This document shows positions 12,155-23,085 of a stretch of DNA of 64,000 bases, piece by piece (position 1 is the stretch's first letter; the number at the start of each line of letters is the position of its first letter). The notes under the pieces are model-generated. The model was not told the DNA's origin and searched no databases. It saw nothing but the letters and a program-made list of their open reading frames with translations. Position numbers and translations under genes: made by a program. This DNA comes from Galbula dea (taxonomy: Eukaryota; Chordata; Aves; Piciformes; Galbulidae): NCBI GenBank assembly GCA_013399015.1, contig VWZX01002268.1, positions 434,001-498,000 of the forward strand, in the 5' to 3' direction.

Positions 12155-13519
12155 GTAAGTAATCCAAAATCTGCACCACCATGCTGTCCTTTTACATTCA
12201 CATAGAAGGGAAAAACTATGACAAGAAAAATCTTTGAGAGGTGTTAAGGGCTTCAAGGACAATGCAAGTGCTTCAAAGAATAATATAGCCTGGTCTAATC
12301 CAGTTGGTATTTTTCTTTTGTTCTCTGCCAGAGCAGTGGTCCAAAATCTTTCTAAACTCACCTTTACAGTAGTTTTGATCAGTGTATTGGTTCAACCAAC
12401 ATAGACAATAAGATAACTCAAAAATTAAGGCCTTTTCTGAAGTGGAAGAAAGCTATGATCTAAAACCATTTTCTCTTGATTTTATAAGAGGACTTCAGGA
12501 TAAGGTTTCCCCGTGATTCATGTTGGGCCCTAACACCCCAGCTGTGGGGTGATTCTCTTGTGACCATTTAACACATTCCAAGACTTAAAATGACCCAGTC
12601 ACTGATACACTTTAACAGAAAGATAACTCTTTCTCAACATTTTTTGAGAAACAATGTTTTGGTGTGCTTAAAAAGGAATGCAATTAAAACCAGAAATATT
12701 TCTAAGAATTTAAGATTTTCCCCACTACAGTTCAAATTTACCCCATCTAGTAATAAGTCTTGGGTTTTTTTCAGTAGAAGGTCAAGTTTGGCAGACCAAT
12801 ATTGGTGGAAACTTTAACATGTTCTTATTTACTGGGTTTTTATTTTAAATTGCTTTCCAGTGAGGAATGTATAGGGAATGGGAGTTAAATGCTGACCTGT
12901 TCTTCCATAGCTCAGCTGGTCAACTAACTAGTTACAGCTTGTAAAAAACGTAGTCTTCAGCAAATAATGGCTATAATTTTTGTCTGATTAGCCTATCTTT
13001 TCCATCTTGATAGTATCTTTCCATCTGGATAGTATTGACAATATAAATTAAAAATTGTTCTTGACAGCAGACAGACTGAAATGTCAGAGCGTGAATGGTA
13101 TCAGGTGAGTTTGAAACGTAGTTGTCATTGAAAGCACAGGATGATCATTCTCTGAAATGTTCCTGGGTAATTTCCAATGTTTTCAGAGAATTGTGTGTCC
13201 ATAATACCACAGACCGATGCAAGTGTAAGTGGTGTAAATATGTACCTCTCCAGATATTCGGAACCTAAGAAAAAAACTGAAGTCTATAGGAAAAGAAAGA
13301 TTCAAATTTGTCACCTGCATGCTGAAGACATACACAATGTGTCTAATTGTCTCTGACATTTTGCTGTAGTCTGCTTTTAAAGCTCTCAGATGACCTATCC
13401 TATCTTTCATCTTTTGTTAATTCCTCAGAAGTATTTCTTAGACATTATTCACTTGCTGTTGTTCTCTATATTTGTGACTCAGTCATGTGACAGGATATCA
13501 AATTTCTCTACTAAAAACA
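12155..13519. other. unique DNA with small tandem duplication and a short hairpin
   Basis: A CACCCCA/TGGGGTG hairpin with a four-base loop lies at 12534-12551. Two imperfect copies of TCTTTCCATCTTGATAGTA lie at about 12996-13034. No gene was recognised. Confidence 0.45.
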
Positions 13520-14232
13520 AGCAAAGATTTTGAATACCTCCAGAGAAGGAGACTCCACAACCTCTCTGGGCAGTCTGTTCCAGTGCTCTGGCACCCTCAC
13601 TTTGAAAAAATTTCTTCCTGTATTCACACGGAACCTCCTATGCTTCAGCTTACAAACATTGGCCCTTGTCTTGTCACTGGACTTCACTAAGAAGAACCTG
13701 ACTCCATCCTCCTGGCACTCACCCTTCACATATTCAAAAGCATAGATGAGGTCACCCCTTAGTCTCCTCTTCCCCAAGCTAAAGAGACCTGGCTCCCTCA
13801 GCCTTTCCTCATAAGGAAGATGTTCCACCCCCTTCATCATCTTTGTGGCTTTGCGCTGGACTTTTTCCAGCAGTTCCCTATCCTTCTTCAACTGAGGGGC
13901 CCAGAACTGGACACAGTATTCCAGATACAGCTTCCCCAGGGTAGAGTAAAGGGGTAGAAGAACCTCTCTGGACCTACTAACCACACCCCTTCTAATATAC
14001 CACAGAATTCCGTTGACTCTCCTGGCCACAAGAGCACACTGCTGGGTTATGGTCGTCCTTCCGTCCACCAGGACCCCCAGGTCTCTTTTCCCTTCACTGC
14101 TCTCCAACAGCTCAGTCCCCAACCTATACTGGTCCATGGGGTTGGTCTTTCCCAGGTGCAAAACTTGACACTTGGCCTTGCTGAATTTCATTAAATTTCT
14201 CCCAGCCCCACTCTCCAGCCTGTCTAAATTAG
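13520..14232 (-). mobile_element. CR1 LINE fragment, long open C-terminal ORF2, 3' tail missing
   Basis: Read on the minus strand, about 235 codons stay open from LDRLES (near 14227) down to about 13522. The order is CQVLHLGKTNP, LGVLVDG, RRGVVSRSREVLLPLYS, YCVQFWAPQLKKD, LLEKVQRKATKMMKG, LREPGLFSLGKRRLRGDLI and NFFKVRVPEHWNRLPREVVESPSLEVF. This is the region after the FADD motif to near the end of CR1 ORF2. The start is a truncation point inside the reverse transcriptase; the 42 residues before it in the same frame are not CR1. The usual 3'UTR and ATTCTATG terminus (about 125 bases, present in the copy at 60.33 kb) are absent at the left edge, which implies a later deletion. The open frame suggests a fairly young copy. 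Confidence 0.93.
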
Positions 14233-15222
14233 CAGAATTAGTACAATAATGTATCTGTAGGATGACCTGTCCCTTACTTACATGAAATCTGTTCTTGTTC
14301 CTTACACTGATATAGATGACTGATCTTGTTATCCAAAGGACCGTCATGTTCTGTAGAATGTTATATTTTAAACAATCCTATATTTTATATTATCTACATT
14401 TCTTTCGTGTCGGTCATAGTATTTTCTTTTTCTTAGTCCCCAATTAATTCTTCCTTTTAAAAACACCAACCTCTGTTGAGGATTCTTGAATTTTCTAGAC
14501 ATATATGCCTCAAGCAAACAGAGTTAAATAATAGCTATTTATTATTCCCAAGATCCAGTTCCATATATTTTGACAATAGATCAAATTACCAATAAGTGGG
14601 TTATGTGGAAGTCATTATATGTAAAAGAGGAAAGCTGCTCCATAATACAATAAAAAATAGATAAAATTCAGTATATGACAAGACAATTTCCAAGGTAATT
14701 GCTGAATTCTGCAAATAAGCTTTATTTAAATATATATAATTATGTATTATATTTTTATGAGATAGTTAAAGAAATACCTATCAAAAGAGATACATATTTC
14801 TCTATTTCCAAAAGAACTCCACCTTTTCATTTGCCTTTTTGATACTGCAAGTAATTATGTTTGCAAACAGTGGTGGATGTTCTCAAGCATTTTGATGTCC
14901 AAATACCAGATTTGTCCCACCAAAGAAGTAATTAGACTTAAATGTACAATAACATGAACCCTTGACTCATTACAGATTTATAAATAAAACCACAAAAACA
15001 GAAATAGAACTACAATATTATTGAAAATGAGAGAAAAACATCCTTATATGGTAAACCACATATTCCATTATTTCTTTCTAACTTTAATGCTTTTATTTGG
15101 ACATTCTACTTAACAGTAAAAAACTACAAAGCCCTGTCCCAAGGTTCTTGCATGAAAATAGTAATCATGCATGCTATAATAATAAAGATTAAAAGATAAA
15201 TATTTGTGACTCCCACAGGACC
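14233..15222. other. unique AT-rich DNA, no gene seen
   Basis: Very AT-rich, with many A/T runs. Nothing was recognised. Confidence 0.55.
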
Positions 15223-15224
15223 AT

Positions 15225-15424
15225 GCAAGATTGTGAATGGAGTTGAATCTAGCTGGTGACTGCTCACAAGTGGTGTTCCCCAGAGCTCAGGTGTTGGGCC
15301 ATTTCAGTTCACAAAACACATAGATGTGGCAATTAGAGACGTGGTTTAGTGATGGACTGGACAGTGTTAGGTTAATGGCTGGACTTCATGATTTTAGAGG
15401 TCTTTTCCAACCTTAATGATTCTA
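15225..15424 (+). mobile_element. CR1 LINE with internal deletion
   Basis: The left part (GGAGTTGAATCTAGCTGG, then CACAAGTGGTGTTCCCCAG and GGTGTTGGGCC) is the reverse-transcriptase region just before the FADD motif. The right part (AGATGTGGCAATTAGAGACG, GGTTTAGTGATGGACTGGACAG, then GGTCTTTTCCAACCTTAATG) is the CR1 3'UTR. They are joined near 15300-15320, so more than a kilobase normally between them is missing. The 3' terminus has decayed to ATGATTCTAA. The copy is non-functional. Confidence 0.8.
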
Positions 15425-16560
15425 ACTAAAAGCAACTACAGTTTTCTACAGTTCTCGGCAAAATGCTCAAAAGATTAGGTTCGGAAGTTACCTGTGCCTT
15501 TTCTATTGACCAATACCTGCAAAACTATTGGCGTTTCTGCAGAATGGTTGTGAACATTACAACTCAATGGTATTTTAAGCTTGATTTATATAATTAGTAG
15601 ACAAAGGATAAGAAAGAGAAGTATCAAATTACCATATGTGTCTCCCATGCATTTTTCCTAGCTATAGAAGGACACTAAATGAGCACTATTTTCTGAGATT
15701 TTTAAGGATGTACAGTACCTGAATTAGAATCTTTAACCTATAATAGAGCTTATCTCCATAGAGGACTTCTCTGATCTGAAAGGGTTTCTCCTGTATATCA
15801 TCTACTTTTTTCTCAGAATGACCCAACACATTAATTTGTCTGACAGATTTGAGATTTTTCTTCTTCTGTAACCATTTTGCAAGAAAACAGTGCAATTTAT
15901 CATTTCTGGAGATGAATATCACAAATGTTCTATTATTGAATGATCATGGACTTGCCATGTGAGCAGATGATAACTTCTTCAAATATAGTGCTTTGAGGAA
16001 TTTATTATAAACTTGTTATTTTATAGCATGCTTACTACCACACTTACTTCCTAGCAACGGAATAATATTTCATAGTGAAATCGTCATCTATAGTAGCAAC
16101 ATTCAGATGACAGAAAGTTGATCTGAATAAAGTTTTAAGATAATAGTATCAAGCCACTGAAAGATTTAGGAGCAGAATTCACACTGACTTCCTATTGTTT
16201 GCTTTCTAAAAACCTCACTTGCTCATGATTTTCCTTTTGCTCAGGGCTTATTTAACTGATTTTCCTCTGATCATTTGCTGAGATTGCTGCTCCACTGTAC
16301 CCACCACTTCCTCTAACAGTTTAAAAGTGTTATGTGAAAACAGAAAAGAATTTTTCAACAAAAATGGGGTTTTTTCATTAAATATCAATGATGTGCACAG
16401 TAACTTTTTGTGACAATGTGTGTGTTTTCACAAAAATGTCACTAGAATAATTCACAAGTCTGGAGTAAAATCTTAATGCAGAAACAGAAAGAAGATTCAT
16501 TACTCTAGAAGAGGCAGCAACCTAATAATTAGAACTAACATGAATGTATTCACATAGGTG
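15425..16560. other. unique AT-rich DNA, no gene seen
   Basis: No recognised feature. A 78-codon reverse frame at 15686-15922 has no motif. Confidence 0.5.
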
Positions 16561-16564
16561 ATGG

Positions 16565-16800
16565 TATCAGCCTTCTGCCTGTTTATTGCTCGTGGCTCTC
16601 ATCAGCCCTGCTATTGCCCCTGGCACACTGGCTGTGGAGCAGGAAATGAGCCCCTGGCTGTGGTGCTGCATTCCCACCCCTCTCATGTTACACAGCTGGG
16701 GACGTGGGGGTGATTTAATCCTCACATTTTGGGACTGGCTCCAGAGCACACAGCTGTGCAGCCCCTCATACTGAAGGTGTGGACAGCTCTGGTGGAAGCA
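16565..16800. other. GC-elevated patch of unknown nature
   Basis: By eye this 240-base patch is markedly richer in G and C than its surroundings (GGCTCTCATCAGCCCTGC, GGAAATGAGCCCCTGGCTG, CACAGCTGGGGACGTGG). Overlapping open frames of 60-62 codons exist on both strands but show no family motif. It may be an old, unrecognised repeat or an exon remnant. Confidence 0.35.
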
Positions 16801-19800
16801 GTGTTTTTGTAGGGGATATGAACTTATGTCTGTTTTATGCCAGAAAAATGGGTTATACCACAGATCTATTGACTGAGAAGAGAGGAATAAGGAAGAACAG
16901 AGAAGGCAGTCTCATTTCCTTGTTTGGTTTTTGGGATGATATAAAAACCCACAGAATTTTCTGTGACACTTGAGGTTTGGATTTTGGGGGGTTTTGTTGG
17001 TTTGGGGGCTTTGGGGTTTTTTTTGTTTGTTTGGTTTTTTTTTTTATGACATAACATTCCTGTTATCTAGTCAGCTGTTATTCATATGAAAGACATACTG
17101 ACAGCCAGTGCTTCCCAGATTTTCAAATCCAAAAAGTAACACCTCATGCAGTATAAGCCACTGAAAACCTATCTTTGAATTTATGAAACATTTACACAAC
17201 GTCATATTCTCAAACTGAACAAGGAATTGCTGTACTGCATTTGGATGATAAATACCATATGCAAAAATCCATCTACAGCCATCTCAACTTCCTGAAACTA
17301 TCCTGTCCTACTGGCTTGCTTCCTACAGTGAGGTGTAGCTAGTGGAGTCAATTGGCAAATGTGTTTCTATTCACCAGCTGATAGCAACACTCAATTAGGA
17401 AATTGCTCTAGTGCCTGCAAGAACAATTTATAAGATACAAAGGCCTTGATCCCAATACAGAAATCAGAACTACACTTTCCACTGGATTCAACAGGCTTTA
17501 GATAGTGTTCATTGCTGAAAGAGGATCTGGCAGGAATAATTCAAATGGAAATGGAAAGTACAACAGAGCCTGGTTAGAAATATATGAATAATCTGTGGAA
17601 AAAGAAAAATACTCCAAATATCTGTGCCAATAAGCCAGATGCTAAAGTTGGAATAATGTTATTATTGCTAGCCAAAAGAAGAAAGGAAGGGAGAGTTATG
17701 CCATTGATCCAACAAGGCATTTTAAAAATGCAACACAACTTTCAAGTTTTTTCCAAGACATGTTTATAAATAATCACTACTATTATTTATATACCTTGAA
17801 AATTATTCCCCTTTTGACATACTTTTTATACTCTTTTCAGCTGATGTAATATGCTAAAGTTTTGTCAGTGCAAGACCAAATCTTGCCACTTGGAAAACTG
17901 TCCTGAAACATAAAGGCTTTATGCTTTAAGAGTACATTGATGCAAAATCCTAGCACAGTATTGCTATTGAATTAAAGACATTTACTGAAGTCATCCACCT
18001 TGGCACAATGTTATCCTATAAATAAGGAAACATGGATAATTTACTTATGTCTGAAATAGCTGATAACAGGTAACTATAGACATAAAAGAAAATATATTTC
18101 TTATGCCATCTGTTTCTGAACATTGACTGCAATTGTGAGATGGTGATACTAAAAGCAGTGTTTGATCTGTTTTTTAACTGTAACACTAAACACTTCAACA
18201 AAATTGTTGTTGCTTTTGGTTTTGTTTCTTTTTCCAAATTAACTAGTAAAAGCACCTTTCCTAAAACACTCAGTGTTTATGTGTATGCATATATATTTTA
18301 TGTGTGCAACATCAATATTACACTGTCACTGAAACTTTCATCTTATTACCAGCCCTTGAAAAATTACTCTTCTGGGGACATAATTTTCAAATCTCAGTAA
18401 CAACCAAGGAAAAGATTGAATCTAGTCTTTACTTTTAACAATGGACATAAAACATTATTCACAGTCATTTCAGTTTGTGTGTATATAATTATATATCTAC
18501 GTAACTATATATAAGTATATGTGCATATACGTGTACATTCATACACATTCATTATTTAATTATTAATTTCAACCTAATGGAGTTGGAAACTGATGGGGTA
18601 CAACTCAGAATAGTTTCTGTTTATCAGTGTAGGAGATGACTGCATGGGAATAGTTAGCTTAGCTTAGTAGTGTTAAGTGGCTGTCACTGAGCTATAGCGT
18701 TGAACCACAAGCTTTGCATTTTTGTACCAATAAATCCTAAGACTGGTTGCTTGGTGTCAGTTTTCCTTAAATCAGTCCAAGGGGATCTCACAAACTTGGT
18801 TGTTTGTCCAAAATGGGGAGGGGTAAGCTGCCTGTTTCGGGTGGTGACAGAGTGAAACACATTTGTGAGTGTATATTTGTCCCAGAAAAGGCTGCTTCAG
18901 TATTAACAGAGTATTTATTCATATAATTGGTTATTTTCTTCTACATATTCTGTAACAAATGAAAAGTCTGTACATGCATTTGCTCAGTCAGAAGAGAGTA
19001 AAATTCCAAAGAGAAATAAATTCAAGTTAGAAACAATTGACAAAGGGGAAGAAAATTACTTGGGAGGGGTGCTATAAATATTTTTCACTTTTGCTCCTTA
19101 TTTATAAAGGCAAGATTGCCGTGTGGACAGTGTGAAAAGGAAAAGAAGGGGTAAATGTCCTTGGAGAACTGAGGAAAGTCTCCACAACATACTTTTTGCC
19201 ATGTGAAATTTGCACGTGACAACCAAGAAAATGTTGAGATAAGAATAGCTTTTAAAGGAGTGTTTGCTTCTAGCATGTTCTTTGATGTTGAACGTATCAT
19301 GTACTAGAGTCGTCACCCAAGACGCTGGTGGTCTCAAGGTTTACCAGGTTTCCATGGCTAAGAAAGTGATGGCAGTACAAGGACAGAAAGATACTTATAA
19401 TTGTTCTTGGATGCCATTTTACATCAAAGTTTCCTGTAGACATTATGTCCTTGTCTCTTTGCTGTACTTCTGCCAGCTCCTACATTCCCATCACGGTGCT
19501 GTATGTTTTCTCTAGCTTTTCAAAAATATAGTGCAAGATAAAGGAGATCATCTAGCTTATGAATTACATGGGCATGTGCACTTTCAGTGCAGGAAAAATA
19601 AAGTACTATGCCACAGACAGGAAGCATTTGTTTCTCTTTAGTTGAAGTCATACAATGCATTTTCCCTGTATTTGTGTGCCCAGGAGGAAAATGTGGCCAC
19701 TAGTATGTGAAATAGTACAGCTGTGTAGATTCCACTTGCTTACTCCCTCTAGGATAGTTCCCAAATTGAATAATCACACTCTTAGCAAATACAGAGCACA

Positions 19801-20185
19801 ACAGACTTTGTCTAACTATGCTTAAATCTGTGTGATATTGTGAAGAATTTTGGATTTCTCTTGGAGTCAGTGGTTATTTTTGTCTCATTTCGCTTAGCAG
19901 CAGATGTGGCTGCTTCTTTATATAAACATGTTTCATTATACTTAACCCTGGATAAATCTGTAGTAGCTCCATTTATTTCATTTAGAGTAAAGATGATGAA
20001 TATTCAAACTCTGACTTAAAATCAAACTTGTTTCTTGTTCTATTCAATGTCATTCTATATTGTGCAGAATTTTAGCTGAATATCAAAGGTGAATTTTCTG
20101 TTTCTTAGGGCAGGAATAGTGTTTTCTGTCTTTGTGGGTAACTGCCCAGGTTGTTGCGCGACAGGAATGCAGGTTAATTTAGTGC
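16801..20185. other. unique AT-rich DNA, poly-purine/pyrimidine tracts
   Basis: Contains a G/T-rich tract at 16982-17045 (TTTTGGGGGG and GGTTTGGGGGC with long T-runs) and an alternating TA/TG/CA tract at about 18478-18545. A CCAATAAATCC motif near 18728, followed by a T-rich U5-like stretch, hints at an LTR remnant but is too weak to call. No gene was recognised. Confidence 0.45.
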
Positions 20186-20189
20186 ACTT

Positions 20190-20710
20190 CAGGAGAAAGG
20201 TTGGGATGCTGTGACTAGCAGGTTAAACGGTGTGATTCTTCCCCTCTACTGCACTCTGGTGAAGTCTCACCTGGAGTACTGTGTTTAGCTCTGGGGACCC
20301 CAGTGTAAAAAAGACAATGACCTGCTTGGGCTTGCCTAGAGGAGGGACACAAAGATGGTTGGGGGGGCTGGAGCACTCCACTATGAAGACAGGCTGAGAG
20401 AATTGGGATTGTTGAGCCTGGAGAAGGGAAGGCTCCAGGACTAGAGGGAATGGGCTTAAGCTGAGCCAGGGTAGGTTTAGATTAGGTATTAGGAAGAATT
20501 TCTTTACTGAAAGAGTGGTTAGATATTGGAATAGGCTGCCCAGGGAGGTGGTGGAGTCACCGTCCCTGGAGGTTTTTAAGAAGAGGATAGATGTGTTTCT
20601 TCAGGGGATGATTTAGGAGTAAGAGTAGTGTAGGGCTATTGGTTGGACTAGATGATCTTGAGAGTCCTTTCCAACCATAATGATTCTGTGATTCTGTGTG
20701 ATTCTGTGAG
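20190..20710 (+). mobile_element. CR1 LINE fragment, ORF2 C-terminus and 3'UTR
   Basis: The sequence runs from TGACTAGCAGGTTAAACGG through GTCTCACCTGGAGTACTGTG, TAGCTCTGGGGACCCCAG, GGCTGAGAGAATTGGG, AGCCTGGAGAAGGGAAGGC, GGTATTAGGAAGAATTTC and ATAGGCTGCCCAGGGAGG to GGTTGGACTAGATGATCTTG. It ends in ATGATTCTGTGATTCTGTG units at 20682-20709. The frame contains stops and small deletions, so the copy is dead. It is truncated at the 5' end after the FADD region. Another CR1 follows immediately in the same orientation. Confidence 0.93.
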
Positions 20711-21063
20711 ACTTTATAGTGTCCTTCAAGTACTTCGTGGGGAAGGGGGGGGTACAGGAAAGGTGGGGAGGAACTCTTTATCAGGGAGTGTAGTGATAGA
20801 ATGAGGAGTAAGAGTTTTAAACTGAAAGAGTGAAGATTTAGGTTAGATGTAAGGAAGACATTCACATTCTTTACTGTGAGGGTGGTGAGACGCTGGGACA
20901 GGTTGCCCAGAGAGGCTGTTGATGCCTCCTGCCTGGAAGTGGCCAAGGCCAGGCTGGATGGGGTTTTGAGCTACCTGAGCTAATGGAATGTGTCCCTGCC
21001 CATGCCATCTGGAACTGGATCTTTAAGGGCTCTTCCAATCCAAACCATTCTATGATTCTCTGA
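20711..21063 (+). mobile_element. CR1 LINE 3' fragment, abutting the previous copy
   Basis: A second, different CR1 subfamily copy. It starts near TGTCCTTCAAGTACTTCG, runs through GGAAAGGTGGGGAGGAAC, TCTTTATCAGGGAGTGTAG, GGTTAGATGTAAGGAAGAC, TGAGGGTGGTGAGACGC, GGTTGCCCAGAGAGGC and GGCCAGGCTGGATGGGG, and ends CCATTCTATGATTCTCTGA. It directly follows the ATTCTGTG tail of the first copy with no recognisable gap. A long reverse-strand open frame across 20557-20946 is antisense to CR1 and is not a gene. Confidence 0.92.
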
Positions 21064-22287
21064 AAAGTTCAGTGCAGACCAGCACCCCTGAAACCATATT
21101 GTTTTACCACAGGCTTTTATTATTCCAAAGGAATTTAGGGGATTTATTAATTTCTATCAGATTGTATTTTTTCCAGATATTTAGTCATGTAAATTTCAGT
21201 GATGCTGTGATGGCTTAGCATTTACCTCTTCAAGGTATATTAATGTCTCGAGCTGATCCCAGTTACAGTTTTTTAAAATGAAGTTTCTCTCATAAATCTG
21301 ATGGACATCAGAATCAAGACTCTGCTGCCTATGAAGAAAGTTGTTACTCATATTTGGAAAGAATTACAAATTGCAATCACATTTTCAAAAACACATCCTC
21401 TAAGGCTCTTAAATAACTATTAAATCCTTATTTAAGTCTTAAATAATACATGAAGAAGAATAATATGTGTGGTCTGTGAAACTTTTATAAAATCTGAATA
21501 TTACAGATATTAAATCCTTCTCTAGATGGTAGCAGAATAAGCAAATCCTATGTAAAGCTCTGTAAAATTATGCAGTAATGTTATAATATTATTCAAAATG
21601 ATTTACAGATGAAGATATCTTCTTGGATATTTCCTACATAAATTAATATTTCCTTTTTCCTCAGAACTATAATAAACTTTATGCAAAAGCATTTGAATGA
21701 AGTGAAGAACCGAACCTGAAGCGTTCACAGTTTGTCAGAGCTCCACTGGCTGCTGTGAAAGTGCGACATATTGCAGCATCTGATGACCTGTCGAACACAT
21801 ATTCATCCAAGTTTGGTGTCACTTGTAAAATGCAGGTTGAAGTATCAGATCCTTCCAAAACTAAAAAGAAAACATTATCTGAAAAGAATGGATGTAAGGG
21901 TCAGAAAAGTTAGGTTCTGACCACACATTCACAGTGTGCATTGGTTAGGCTCTGAAACTTCATGAAATGGGACATGGTTCAAGTTAAATACTTTACATTA
22001 TTCCAAAAGCAGCTGGATAATTTCACACCAAAACATCTTTAAAGGGCTGTGAACTACCTGTATGTCAATTCCAGTTCAGGAAGTCCCAGAAATGCCTAAC
22101 TCTGAAAGCTACTGAAAGGCCACTTCTGCTGGCCAGTCCCTGGTTTTCACAGAGGAGAAAGGCAGAGGCAGTGTCCCACAGTGCCAGCCAATTCTTCTTA
22201 TAGCCTGAGTAGGAAAATAGAGTTGAGTATGTACCTTCTTGTCAGATTAGACAAAATTAGACATAGGATGCACAAGTTTGCCTTGCT
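21064..22287. other. unique AT-rich DNA, no gene seen
   Basis: Nothing recognised. The last 200 bases, before the CR1 at 22.3 kb, are somewhat richer in GC. Confidence 0.5.
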
Positions 22288-23085
22288 GAGTCACAGGGTC
22301 ATGTGGAGTCACAGGGTTAAGGTTAAGGTTGTCAGGCAACTCTGGAAAGCATCTACTTCAATCTTTCTGCTCAAAGTAGTGTCAGTGAAAGAAGATTGCT
22401 CAAGGCCATGTCTTATTGGGCTTTGAACATCTCCAAGAATGTTCTCCAAAAGCATCTCTGGGCAAGCTTGTTCCACTGATTGATCACTCTCACAGTAAAA
22501 AAGTTTATTCTTATGCTTAAATGTAATTTCCTGTCTTTCAGCTTGTGCTCATTGGCTTTTGCCCTGGTAATGGGCACTACGGAGGAGACCAACTCCATCT
22601 TCTTTGCTCCACTCATCACATTTATGTACACTTGTATTAGAACCCCCTGAGCCTTCTCACATCGAGGCTGAACAGTCCCAGCTCTCTCAGTCCTTCCTCA
22701 TATAAAAATGCTCCGGTCCCTTAAACACCTTTATGTCCCTTTTCTGAACACACTTCAGAATGTCCTACCTCTGTAATACTGGGAAGCCTAGTAAAAATCC
22801 CACTGGACACAGCTCTTCTGATGCTGAGGAGAGGGGAAGGATCAACTCCTTCAACCTGCCTAATGCATCCCAGGAAACTTCTGGTCTTCTTTGCTGTAAA
22901 AGCACATTACTGGTTCCTGGGCTGTTTGTCCACTTGAACCTTCACATTCGTTTCTGTAGAGACTCTTTCCAATAAGTTTCTCCCAGTGTGAACTGACACA
23001 ACCAGGTGCAGGACTTTGTATTTTCCTTCCCTTGAACTTCATGAGATTCCTGTTGGCTTATTTGTCCATTGAAGGCTGCGAGATA
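22288..23085 (-). mobile_element. CR1 LINE fragment, old, ORF2 C-terminus plus 3'UTR
   Basis: Reverse-strand CR1. The 3' end is at left (degenerate GAGTCACAGGGT units, then AAGGTTGTCAGGCAACTCTGG and CTCAAGGCCATGTC), followed by GGGCTTTGAACATCTCC. The coding part covers the region whose protein normally reads FFTVRVINQWNKLAQ and NEHKLKDRKL; both strings survive in a frame at 22413-22631. It then goes back through CTCTCAGTCCTTCCTC, GGTTCCTGGGCTGTTTGTCC and CTTGAACTTCATGAGATTCC. The many frameshifts and stops mark it as an older copy. Truncation at its 5' end is near 23085. Confidence 0.88.

Noticed and set aside
13068..13104. 37-base exon-like stretch (TTGACAG acceptor, CAG|GTGAGT donor)
   Set aside because: Too short to judge and its phase does not follow from the 12.1-kb candidate.
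18655..18860. Possible LTR fragment (TGTTAAGTGG start, CCAATAAATCC signal, U5-like T-rich tail)
   Set aside because: No clear end, no target duplication and no second copy in the window; too weak to call.
20557..20946. 129-codon reverse open frame
   Set aside because: It is antisense to two CR1 copies on the + strand.
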